A stretch of 64,000 nucleotides of DNA from Elusimicrobia bacterium HGW-Elusimicrobia-3 (GTDB lineage Bacteria > Elusimicrobiota > Elusimicrobia > Elusimicrobiales > UBA9959), in NCBI GenBank assembly GCA_002840355.1, contig PHAL01000009.1:1-64000 (forward strand). Direction: 5' to 3'. Each line of letters begins with the position of its first letter. The first letter of the stretch is position 1. Position numbers and translations under genes: made by a program. This document shows, in pieces, positions 7,230 through 14,996 of the stretch. The notes under the pieces were generated by a model that was not told the origin of the DNA, searched no databases, and saw only the letters and a list, made by a program, of their open reading frames with translations.

Positions 7230-9719
7230 ATGAAATATCTTAAGATCCTGCTGATGGGGGCCCTGCTTATGCCGCAGCCATTGAAAGCCGCCGACAAACT
7301 GATAATACATTATAACCGCCTGGACCGCGCCTACGCCGGCTGGAACCTGTGGGTCTGGAACGACGAGGACAAGCGGCCCGGCTTCGACCTGGCGCCCGCC
7401 GGCGAGGGGCCTTTCGGAATCTTTTACGAGCTGGACCTGGACGCCACGGGCCTCTCCGGCAAGCGGGCCGGTTTCCTGCCTCGCAAGGGGGACTGGGCCG
7501 ACAAGGACGCCCCCGACCGCGTAATGGAGCGCACCCGCCAGGGCGAGGTGTATCTTATGGAAGGCGACGCAAAAGTCTATGATTCCCCGCCTGCCGTCTC
7601 CACGGCCGTGACCGGGGCCTGGTACGACGGGGGCAACTCCGTGCGGGCCGCTTTCACGCGCCCGCTGGACGCGGCCTACCTGGCCGCGCAGGACTTCACG
7701 GTGGAAGGCGGGGGGGAGAGCTTCAAGCCGGTTTCGGTGAAGCCGATAGGCGCCGCCTACTCCAGGGCGGCACTGCTTAAATTCGAAGCCTTCAAGCCCG
7801 AGGCCGCGGCGCTCAACGCCGGCGGCTACTCGCTGCATTCCAAAACTTTCGAGCCCCGCCCGCTGCGCCTGGGCGACGCGGTCTACGGGTCCGGGTTCGT
7901 CAGCGGCCTGGAGATGGGGCTCAGCGGCGACGCCGCCAGGCCGGTGCTGCGGCTGTTCGCGCCTTACGCCGTGCGCGCCGAGGCGCTGGTCTACGATTCG
8001 GCGTCCGGCGATCCCGCCGTGCACCCGCTGCAGCGCGGCCCCGGCGGCGTCTGGGAGAAGCGCTTCGACGCGCCGCTGACGGGCAAGTATTACCGCATCC
8101 GCACCGAGCAGAACGGCAAAGTATCCGAGGGCCTGGACCCTTACGCCGCCTGCGTCACCGGCGACGGCGGCCGCGCGCTGGTGCTCGATGACGAGACCCC
8201 CGTGGCGCCGGGGCCGGTCTTCGCCCCGGAGGAAACCGTGGTCTACGAGGTGCACCTGCGGGACCTGACCTCGGACGACTTCTCCGGCGTCAAGAACAAG
8301 GGCAAGTACCTGGGCGCGGCCGAGGCCGGCACGCGGCACCCCAAGTTCCCGGAAATTACCACCGCGCTGGACCATATCGCCGAGCTGGGCGTGAACGCCG
8401 TGCACATACTGCCTTTCCAGGACTTCGAGAACAACGACGACCCAGCCTCCTACAACTGGGGCTATATGCCGGTCAACTTCAACTCGCCCGAGGGCTCCTA
8501 CGCCTCGAACCCCGCCGACGGCAGCCGCGTGCGCGAGGCCAAGCTGATGATAGACGCCTTCCACCGCAAGGGCCTGAAGGTGATCCTCGACGTGGTTTAC
8601 AACCACACGGCCGAGACCCGCGCCAGCGTGTACAACTTCAACGCGGCCGCGCCCGACTACTATTACCGCCTCAACCCCGACGGCACCTACTCCAACGGTT
8701 CGGGCTGCGGCAACGAGTTCAGGACCGAGGCGCCGATGGCGCGGAAGTTCCTGATCGACAGCCTGCTGCACTGGGTGCGCGAGTACAAGGTGGACGGTTT
8801 CCGCTTCGACCTGATGGGCCTGATAGATACCACTGCCGCCGCCGAGATCATGCGGGCGCTGCGCGCCGAGAAGCCCGACATCTTCGTCTACGGCGAGCCG
8901 TGGAAGGCGGGCGCCAGCCCCGTCAGGGGCGTGGAGAAAGGCAGCCAGCGGGGCCTGGGTTTCGCGGTCTTCAACGACGGCTTCCGCGACGCCATCAAGG
9001 GCAGCGTATTCTCGCTCGAGGACCTGGGTTACGTGCAGGCCGCGCGCCAGCGCGACGGCGTGATGCGCGGCATACGCGGCGCGGTGGACGACTTTACCGA
9101 CGGGCCGCTGGAGACCATGAACTATGTCTCCTGCCACGACAACCATACGCTGTGGGACCGCATCGACCTGTCGGTCAAGCATGAGCCGGTGCTCAACAAG
9201 ATAGCCATGGATAAGCTGGCCAACGCCATCGTGCTGACCTCGCAGGGCGTGCCGTTCCTGCACGCCGGGGAGGAGTTCCTGCGCACCAAAGGCGGCGAGC
9301 ATAATTCCTACAACCTGCCCGACTCGGTGAACCGCCTGGACTGGACCCGCAAGAAGGAGCATTACGGCGTCTACGCCTATTACCGCGACCTGGTGGCGCT
9401 GCGCAAGGCGCACCCCGCCTTCCGCATGCGTACGCGCGAGGCCGTGCGGGAGAACCTGAAGTTCTACGAGGAGCTGGGGCTCAAAGTGCGGCCGCCAGCC
9501 ATCGCCTACCAGCTGTACGGCGACAAGGCCGGCGACTCCTGGCGCCGCATCGTGGTGCTCATCAACCCGGAGAAGACCGAGCGCCGCTTCGAGCTGCCCG
9601 AGGGGCGCTGGCTGGAGGCTTTCGACGAGGGCGGGCTGGTGAGGAACCCCGGCAAGCCGCGTTCCGGCCATGTCACCGTGGAGCCGCTGTCGCTGGCCGT
9701 GCTGCGCCTCGCCGATTAG
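7230..9719 (+). CDS. pulA: Type I pullulanase-like GH13 enzyme, exported
   Basis: An 829-residue debranching enzyme cutting alpha-1,6 bonds in pullulan, glycogen or starch. It begins with a signal peptide (about 20 residues), then a CBM41-like starch-binding domain (residues 22-110, with WNLWVWN), a CBM48-like beta-sandwich (about 205-310) and a GH13 barrel from about 330. Catalytic residues are visible: nucleophile in DGFRFDLMG (about residue 529), acid/base in VYGEPW (about 556) and the third Asp in SCHDNHT (about 637). The pullulanase hallmark YNWGYDP reads YNWGYMP here, an unusual change of the Asp. The start has AAAGGGG upstream. It is divergent from a DUF4015 glycosidase, so a small glucan-use locus is likely. 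A long inverted repeat follows. Confidence 0.9.
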   Translation: MKYLKILLMGALLMPQPLKAADKLIIHYNRLDRAYAGWNLWVWNDEDKRPGFDLAPAGEGPFGIFYELDLDATGLSGKRAGFLPRKGDWADKDAPDRVMERTRQGEVYLMEGDAKVYDSPPAVSTAVTGAWYDGGNSVRAAFTRPLDAAYLAAQDFTVEGGGESFKPVSVKPIGAAYSRAALLKFEAFKPEAAALNAGGYSLHSKTFEPRPLRLGDAVYGSGFVSGLEMGLSGDAARPVLRLFAPYAVRAEALVYDSASGDPAVHPLQRGPGGVWEKRFDAPLTGKYYRIRTEQNGKVSEGLDPYAACVTGDGGRALVLDDETPVAPGPVFAPEETVVYEVHLRDLTSDDFSGVKNKGKYLGAAEAGTRHPKFPEITTALDHIAELGVNAVHILPFQDFENNDDPASYNWGYMPVNFNSPEGSYASNPADGSRVREAKLMIDAFHRKGLKVILDVVYNHTAETRASVYNFNAAAPDYYYRLNPDGTYSNGSGCGNEFRTEAPMARKFLIDSLLHWVREYKVDGFRFDLMGLIDTTAAAEIMRALRAEKPDIFVYGEPWKAGASPVRGVEKGSQRGLGFAVFNDGFRDAIKGSVFSLEDLGYVQAARQRDGVMRGIRGAVDDFTDGPLETMNYVSCHDNHTLWDRIDLSVKHEPVLNKIAMDKLANAIVLTSQGVPFLHAGEEFLRTKGGEHNSYNLPDSVNRLDWTRKKEHYGVYAYYRDLVALRKAHPAFRMRTREAVRENLKFYEELGLKVRPPAIAYQLYGDKAGDSWRRIVVLINPEKTERRFELPEGRWLEAFDEGGLVRNPGKPRSGHVTVEPLSLAVLRLAD

Positions 9720-9736
9720 GCGTAGGCCTTTGGACC

Positions 9737-9778
9737 CCGCCGGGGATAGGCCTTTAGGCGCTTCTCCCCGGCGGTTTC
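9737..9778 (+). terminator. Probable terminator after the pullulanase gene
   Basis: A 10-bp perfect stem CCGCCGGGGA / TCCCCGGCGG with an 18-base loop is followed by a short T-containing tail (TTTCCGTTTG). The T run is weak. Confidence 0.5.
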
Positions 9779-9780
9779 CG

Positions 9781-9790
9781 TTTGTACAAT
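9781..9790 (+). promoter_or_regulatory. -10 element (TTTGTACAAT)
   Basis: TTTGTACAAT lies 27 bases before the ATG of the coiled-coil gene, upstream of a clear AGGAGGG ribosome site. It matches the TTTGTAnAAT pattern seen before other genes here. Confidence 0.45.
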
Positions 9791-9816
9791 ATGGGTGACA
9801 GTTATAGGAGGGTATA

Positions 9817-10470
9817 ATGATAAAAGTTCTCGCTCTGCTGCTCGCGGTTACCGCTGTTTGCCCGGCTTACTCCCTGGATTTCTCCCTCGACAAGATCAAG
9901 GCCGCCGACCTCGACGTAAAAGCCGAGGGCGTGCCCGCGCCGTCAGCGCCCGCCAAAATAGAGGCGCAGGTGCCGCAGGACCTGGTCTACAAGTTCAACC
10001 AGGCCCGCAACGAAGTGCGCCGCCTGGAGACCGATACCACCTGGCTGCGCAACGATATCAACAGGCTGGAGTCCGACGCCCGCCGCATAGAGCAGGGGGT
10101 CTCCAACCCCTTCTTCGCCAGCGACCTGCGCAGGATGTCCATGGACATGTCCCGCCGCCTCGGCGACCTGCAGCGCCTGGCCGCCGACGTGAAGAACCTG
10201 CTCTCCCTCGCCGTGAAGGACGCGGAGCTCAACCGGGTCGCCCGCGACATAGAGTGGGACGCCCGCGACCTGGAGAACCGCTTCCAGTTCGACATCGTCA
10301 ACGCCGCGCAGAGCCTGGAGTGGACGGTGCGCCGCCTGGACCCCAAGCTGGTCGGCTACGACGCGCAGTGGACCGCCTCCGACCTCTCCCGCGTCTGCCG
10401 CGACCTGCAGTGGAAGACCCGCGACCTCAGCTGGGACGCGAGGGACCTGGCCGCCAAGACGCAGCCCTAA
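9817..10470 (+). CDS. Secreted helical protein with Trp/Asp-rich heptads, function unknown
   Basis: I do not recognise a family. The 217-residue product has a signal peptide (about residues 1-19), a Pro/Ala-rich stretch (40-52) and then a continuous helical region to the end. The C-terminal half carries a repeating pattern of Arg-Asp-Leu with Trp: ARDIEWDARDLENRF, LEWTVRRLD, CRDLQWKTRDLSWDARDL. This suggests an amphipathic coiled coil or helical bundle with Trp on one face, acting in the periplasm or on the surface. AGGAGGG precedes the ATG. The gene stands alone between two terminators. Confidence 0.75.
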   Translation: MIKVLALLLAVTAVCPAYSLDFSLDKIKAADLDVKAEGVPAPSAPAKIEAQVPQDLVYKFNQARNEVRRLETDTTWLRNDINRLESDARRIEQGVSNPFFASDLRRMSMDMSRRLGDLQRLAADVKNLLSLAVKDAELNRVARDIEWDARDLENRFQFDIVNAAQSLEWTVRRLDPKLVGYDAQWTASDLSRVCRDLQWKTRDLSWDARDLAAKTQP

Positions 10471-10484
10471 GCCGCAAGCCGCGA

Positions 10485-10516
10485 AAAAAAGCGGGGCGCG
10501 CGCCCCGCTTTTTTCT
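10485..10516 (+). terminator. Rho-independent terminator after the coiled-coil gene
   Basis: The stem AAAAAAGCGGGGCGCG / CGCCCCGCTTTTTT with flanking A and T runs is strong and probably works in both directions. Confidence 0.88.
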
Positions 10517-10532
10517 TTGCTAAAATCCGACT

Positions 10533-11171
10533 ATGGAACAACATCTGCGCACCGCGAACCTGAAGAGACTGCAGAACGCCGCCGAGGCGCTGCGCGCCAA
10601 CCGCTTCTCCGCCGAGGTTTACGAGGACGGGCCCGCCGCCGCGGCCGCCCTGCTGGCCCTGGCCGGCAGCGGCCGGAAGATAGGCCTGGGCGGTTCCATG
10701 ACCGTGGCCGCGCTCGGCCTGCCGGAAGCCCTGGCCTCGGCCGGCAATACCATAGTGACGCATAAGCCGGGCATGACGGCCGAAGAGAAGCGCGCCGTGT
10801 GGCTGGAGGCGCAGGCCAGCGATTTCTACCTGGCCTCGCCGCAGGCGGTGACTATGGACGGCAAACTGATCTTCCTCGACGCCAACGGCAACAGGGGGGC
10901 GGCCGTGATCTACGGGCCGCGCCGCATAGTGCTGCTGGCCGGGGTCAACAAGCTCGCCCGCGACCAGGAGGAGGGTCTCTGGCGCGCCCGCAATGTGGCC
11001 GCCATAGCCAACAATATACGCCTGGGCAAGGACAATCCCTGCGTAAAAGCCGGCCGCTGCCTGGACTGCGCCGCCCCCGGCCGCATCTGCAACCAGGTCA
11101 CCCTGCTCTGGAAGAGGCCTTCAGCCAGCGATATACTGGTAATGCTGGTCAATGAGGATCTGGGTTATTGA
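10533..11171 (+). CDS. LUD-domain protein (LutC/YkgG-like, lactate utilisation family)
   Basis: A 212-residue cytoplasmic protein of the LUD (DUF162) family. The characteristic GLGGSMTVAALGL, AVTMDGKLIFLDANGNR and ARNVAAIANNIRL segments are present. The C-terminus has Cys residues in CVKAGRCLDCAAPGRIC, as in the single-domain LUD subfamily, which could bind a metal or iron-sulfur cluster. LutA/LutB partner genes are not adjacent, so a role in lactate oxidation cannot be claimed. TAAAAT lies 6 bases before the ATG with no Shine-Dalgarno, making it one of the best candidates here for a leaderless mRNA. Confidence 0.82.
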   Translation: MEQHLRTANLKRLQNAAEALRANRFSAEVYEDGPAAAAALLALAGSGRKIGLGGSMTVAALGLPEALASAGNTIVTHKPGMTAEEKRAVWLEAQASDFYLASPQAVTMDGKLIFLDANGNRGAAVIYGPRRIVLLAGVNKLARDQEEGLWRARNVAAIANNIRLGKDNPCVKAGRCLDCAAPGRICNQVTLLWKRPSASDILVMLVNEDLGY

Positions 11172-11261
11172 ACGGCTATATCTTTGCGGGCAGGTTAGCG
11201 TTTATCTGTAACTAACAGTACAAGTATCCGGAATCACCTTACCCCGGCCGCCCTTATTAAC

Positions 11262-11267
11262 TATAAT
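11262..11267 (+). promoter_or_regulatory. -10 element (TATAAT) just before the FN3 protein gene
   Basis: TATAAT ends 10 bases before the ATG at 11278. The transcript would begin within about 4 bases of the start codon. Confidence 0.45.
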
Positions 11268-11277
11268 ATAGGCTGGG

Positions 11278-13422
11278 ATGAAGAAACTCGCGGTATTCCT
11301 GGCATTTTTTGCATTCTTCAATGGGGGGGCCTTGGCCTTGGTCCCCTCTAATCCCCATTTCGACTATAATACCTCCGATTCGGCCAGCGTTTCCTGGGAC
11401 GCTTACGTAGGACCCGGCTACTGGGCCGTCCTGGCCGATGAGGGAACCTTCACCACCTGGATCTCCAGCGAGCCGCTGGATACCGCGGACACGACACGCG
11501 TATACACCGGCCTAAAGGCCAATACCACCTACCATTTCAAGATAAAATTCGCCGACGAGGACGACAGCCAGTATTCCACCCCTATTTCTTCGGCCATCCC
11601 CGCCGTGCCGCCAGCCCAGGTCTCTTTCCCGGAAGTCTATTATTCCAGCGCCAGCGCCCAATGGAGCACCGTCGAGAATTCGCCGGCCTCCGAGTACCAG
11701 GCCGAAGCCGCCATGGACCCCGCCTTTACGCTGAACGTGTCTTTCTCCAGCGGCGCCGTCTCTCAGGCCGTGTTCGGCGGCTTTACTCCCGACACTACGG
11801 TATACCTGCATGTCCGGACTTTCGGCCTGGCAGGCGCCGACAGCCCTTTCTCCGCTGCGCCGTCCACCGTGACGCTGGCCTACCCGCCCGGCAGCGAGGC
11901 CTATGGGCTGGTCTCCTCCACCGGCCTCTCCGTTTTCTGGGACGGCAACGGCAACCCCGGCTGGACTAAATACGAGCTTACCGTTTCCACCGAAGAGGGC
12001 TTCGCCACGGTCAACTATTCCACCGCCCTGCCGGCCAATTATTACGAGGCCGCCGGCCTGCTGCCCAATACCACCTACTATTTCAAGGCGCTGGCCGTGA
12101 ACGGCTCCGGCATCCGCACCGCCAGTACCGGGTTCGCGCCCGCGCTGACCTACGCTGCCGCCCCGGCGGCCGCCTCGCCGGCCCTGGACGGGATCACGCC
12201 CACCTCGGTGGAAACGCATTGGCTGGCCAACGACAACCCGGGTTCGACCGAGTACTATGTGCAAGCCAGCACGGCCGCTGATTTCACCGGGCTGGACTAC
12301 GGCCCCGGCACCTGGGCCGCGGGGCCGGCGCGCGGCGTGGGCGACCTGGAATCCGGCCTACTGTACTATTTCCGCGTCAGGGCCCGCGACGCGCTGGCCA
12401 GGCCCAGCCCCTGGCTGGAACTGGGCTCCGCCGCCACGCCGGCGGGCGCCGACACCACGCCCCCGTCGGTTACCGACCTGCAGGGCGGCGACGACGCCTG
12501 GCGGGGGGCGGCCAGCGGCGCCTACCGGGTGCATTTCTCCGACCTGGGCTCGGGGCTGGATAAGTTCCAGGTGAAGGTTACCACGGGGCCCGCGTTCAGC
12601 GGCGCGGTGGTTTCCGACTGGACCGACGCGGTTACGGGCATCAATTCCGACAGCTATGTTTCGGACTGGACGCTGCCGGCGGCCGTGTTCGAGGCGATAG
12701 AAGAGAACGTTACCAGCTATGTGTCGGTAAGAGTGTACGACCTGGCCTCTTCGCCCAACTTCACAGTGAAGGAAGACGCTTTCTACGTGCTGCGCGACAC
12801 TACTCCGCCGACCATAACCAATAACGCCGTTTCCCCGGCGGGCTGGTTGGCGGCCGACCCCGGCGCTGTTTTCGACGTGGATTTCGCCGACGCGCTGGCG
12901 GGCCTGGCCTCGGCCAGCTACAGCGCGGGCTCAGTGCCCGGCCTGGCCGGCGGGGACATACTGGGCTGGACCGCCGTGCCCGGCTTCGCGGCCGGCCCGG
13001 AGTATGCCGCGCTCTGGGGCGTGGACTTCGCCGCGCTGCGCGACGGCGGCACCAACTATATCAGCGTGCGGGCCGTGGACGGAGCGGGCAACGCGCGCAT
13101 CCTGGCCGACGTGTTCAGGATACTCAAGAATACGGTCCTACGTCTCCACGGTGACGCTGGTAACCGGCGCGGCCGCCCCGATGACGGAGACCGACCCGGT
13201 GGCCGGAGTGGAGGTGTCGCTGCAGGAACTCTCCAGCCCCAACTCCTATTACTTCGACGGAGCGGCCTTCGCCTCGGCCTCCGCCGTCTGGCTGGCCGCC
13301 GGCGGCACGCTCTCCTGGTCCTACGACGCCTCCACCGCGCCCTTCGCCGCCGGCGTGCAGTACAGGGCCGCGGCCCGCGCCCGCGACACCGACGGCCTGC
13401 TCACGGCGCCGCCCTACCCTAA
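11278..13422 (+). CDS. Secreted fibronectin type III repeat protein, 5' part (frameshifted near 13130-13138)
   Basis: The product starts with a signal peptide (MKKLAVFLAFFAFFNGGALA) and continues as tandem FN3-like repeats of about 90 residues, each with the TxYxFK or TTYYFK core strand (for example LKANTTYHFK, LPNTTYYFKA). From about residue 400 come Ig-like domains that start with DTTPP. Around base 13130-13138 the Ser/Thr/Gly-rich coding pattern leaves this frame; the residues that follow to the stop at 13422 are Arg/Gly-rich out-of-frame translation. The natural sequence continues in the +1 frame (next entry). The paralogue at 28067 reads through the matching point without a break. The protein is probably exported and displayed on the cell surface. 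Confidence 0.8.
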   Translation: MKKLAVFLAFFAFFNGGALALVPSNPHFDYNTSDSASVSWDAYVGPGYWAVLADEGTFTTWISSEPLDTADTTRVYTGLKANTTYHFKIKFADEDDSQYSTPISSAIPAVPPAQVSFPEVYYSSASAQWSTVENSPASEYQAEAAMDPAFTLNVSFSSGAVSQAVFGGFTPDTTVYLHVRTFGLAGADSPFSAAPSTVTLAYPPGSEAYGLVSSTGLSVFWDGNGNPGWTKYELTVSTEEGFATVNYSTALPANYYEAAGLLPNTTYYFKALAVNGSGIRTASTGFAPALTYAAAPAAASPALDGITPTSVETHWLANDNPGSTEYYVQASTAADFTGLDYGPGTWAAGPARGVGDLESGLLYYFRVRARDALARPSPWLELGSAATPAGADTTPPSVTDLQGGDDAWRGAASGAYRVHFSDLGSGLDKFQVKVTTGPAFSGAVVSDWTDAVTGINSDSYVSDWTLPAAVFEAIEENVTSYVSVRVYDLASSPNFTVKEDAFYVLRDTTPPTITNNAVSPAGWLAADPGAVFDVDFADALAGLASASYSAGSVPGLAGGDILGWTAVPGFAAGPEYAALWGVDFAALRDGGTNYISVRAVDGAGNARILADVFRILKNTVLRLHGDAGNRRGRPDDGDRPGGRSGGVAAGTLQPQLLLLRRSGLRLGLRRLAGRRRHALLVLRRLHRALRRRRAVQGRGPRPRHRRPAHGAALP

Positions 13423-14989
13423 CGCCTCTTTCCGCCTCGACCAGGTCAGCCCGACCGTACACGTTTCCACACCGCTGGCCGATTCCTTCGTCTACGATTT
13501 CGACGCCGTGGAGGGCACCGCGGTCGACACCGGCGGCGCCGGCCTGGCCGCCGTGGAGATCTATGTCAGACGCGCGCTGGACGGGAAATGGTGGAACTTC
13601 GTCTCCGGCGCCTGGGGCGACGTGGCGGTGGCCAGCGCCACGCCGGCGGCCGCCTCCTGGACCTACACCCCGGCGGCCGGCCTGCGCGGCGCGCTGGCCC
13701 ACGACCAGCAGTATTTCATAGCGGCGGTGGCCAGGGACGCCGCCGCGCCGGCAAATAATTCAGGCCTTGGCCTGACCGGGTCCACGATAACCTGGAAAGA
13801 CACGCTGCCCCCCGAGGCCGTGACGGCCTTCGCGCCGTCCACGGGCTCGGCGCCGGGCAGGGTGGACGTGGTCTGGACCTTTCCCGGCGACGACGGCGGC
13901 GCGCTGGCGCTGACCTACGGGCGCTTCGCCGTGCAGTATTCCACTTTTGCCGGCGCCGTGTTCAGCACTCAGACGGCGCAGGTGATGATCTCCACCGCCA
14001 TGGTCCCCGCCGGGGCGCAGCTGTCCTACACGGTGGCCGGCCTGGCCCCCGAGACCACCTATTACCTGCGCCTGTGGGTGCAGGACGACGCCGAGTTCTG
14101 GTCGGCGCCGTCGCCGTTGGCCTCCACGCTGTCGGGCGACCGGCTCAACGACACCATCTCGGGCTCCGTGCGCACGCCAGCGGGCGCCGGCGTCACCGGG
14201 GTGATGGTGGACGCCATCACCAACCTGGGCGCCGTGGCGGCCTCGGCCTATACCCTCGACGACGGGCTGGGCTCCTTCTCGCTGACCCCGCTGCCCGACG
14301 GCATTTACCGCGTGCGCGCCACCTGGCTGCAGGACGGCTTCTCCAACTCTATCGCCAAGGACCAGATACCGATGGGGTACGCGGACACCAATTTCGTCCT
14401 GACGCTGAACTACGAATTGGCCAGCGTCTCGGGTTCGCTGCCGGCCTCGTCGCCGTCCGCCCTGCGCCCGTCCGCCGTGGGGGGGCAGGCGCAGCTGTGG
14501 CGCGGCGCCAGCCTGCTGGCCACCGCGGCCGCCGACTCCTCCGGGCGTTTCGTCATCGGCAACCTTATCCCCGGCCCGTACACGCTGCGCGTCAGCGCCG
14601 ACGGCGCCGTCTGGAAAACCCTGCAGATCTCCCTGGCGCCGGGCCAGGAGCTGCGGCTGCAGCCGCTGGGCGCCCTGGCGGACAAGGCCGGCACCTACGT
14701 CTATCCCAACCCCGCGTCCAACCACGCTCGGTTCCGCATCGGCACGGCCATCTACCCGGTAAAAATAAAGCTTTCCGTTTTCTCTCTCGACGGCACGCTG
14801 GTGAAAACCTCCGAGTACGGCGAGGCCGGCTGGAGCTATACCGACGCCGCCACCGATGTTTATGAATACCGCTGGGATTTCTCCGGCAGCCGGCCGGCCA
14901 GCGGCGTCTATTTCTGCGTGGTGAAACTTAAGGACGAGCTCGGCGGCGGCGCCGAGACCCTGACGAGGAAATTCGCGGTCATAAGGTGA
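13136..14989 (+). CDS. Secreted FN3 protein, 3' part with carboxypeptidase-regulatory-like and FlgD/type-A-like C-terminal domain
   Basis: Continuation of the 11278 gene in the +1 frame (the ORF track extends it back to 13004, but coding character begins at about 13136 with YVSTVTLVTG). It holds Ig-like and FN3 modules, then a CarboxypepD_reg-like domain (SGSVRTPAGAGVTGVMVDA, with SFSLTPLPDGIYRVRA) and a last ~95 residues starting YPNPAS and ending GVYFCVVKLKD then RKFAVIR. That end is typical of FlgD-Ig/type A T9SS-like C-terminal domains, which direct surface export in other phyla. The Kelch protein at 28067 ends the same way. Read together the two parts encode about 1236 residues. Confidence 0.8.
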   Translation, partial: SYVSTVTLVTGAAAPMTETDPVAGVEVSLQELSSPNSYYFDGAAFASASAVWLAAGGTLSWSYDASTAPFAAGVQYRAAARARDTDGLLTAPPYPNASFRLDQVSPTVHVSTPLADSFVYDFDAVEGTAVDTGGAGLAAVEIYVRRALDGKWWNFVSGAWGDVAVASATPAAASWTYTPAAGLRGALAHDQQYFIAAVARDAAAPANNSGLGLTGSTITWKDTLPPEAVTAFAPSTGSAPGRVDVVWTFPGDDGGALALTYGRFAVQYSTFAGAVFSTQTAQVMISTAMVPAGAQLSYTVAGLAPETTYYLRLWVQDDAEFWSAPSPLASTLSGDRLNDTISGSVRTPAGAGVTGVMVDAITNLGAVAASAYTLDDGLGSFSLTPLPDGIYRVRATWLQDGFSNSIAKDQIPMGYADTNFVLTLNYELASVSGSLPASSPSALRPSAVGGQAQLWRGASLLATAAADSSGRFVIGNLIPGPYTLRVSADGAVWKTLQISLAPGQELRLQPLGALADKAGTYVYPNPASNHARFRIGTAIYPVKIKLSVFSLDGTLVKTSEYGEAGWSYTDAATDVYEYRWDFSGSRPASGVYFCVVKLKDELGGGAETLTRKFAVIR

Positions 14990-14996
14990 GAACGCT

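Noticed and set aside
7194-9671. 825-residue minus-strand ORF opposite the pullulanase
   Set aside because: Shadow of pulA; His/Val/Gly-rich composition with no recognisable domain.
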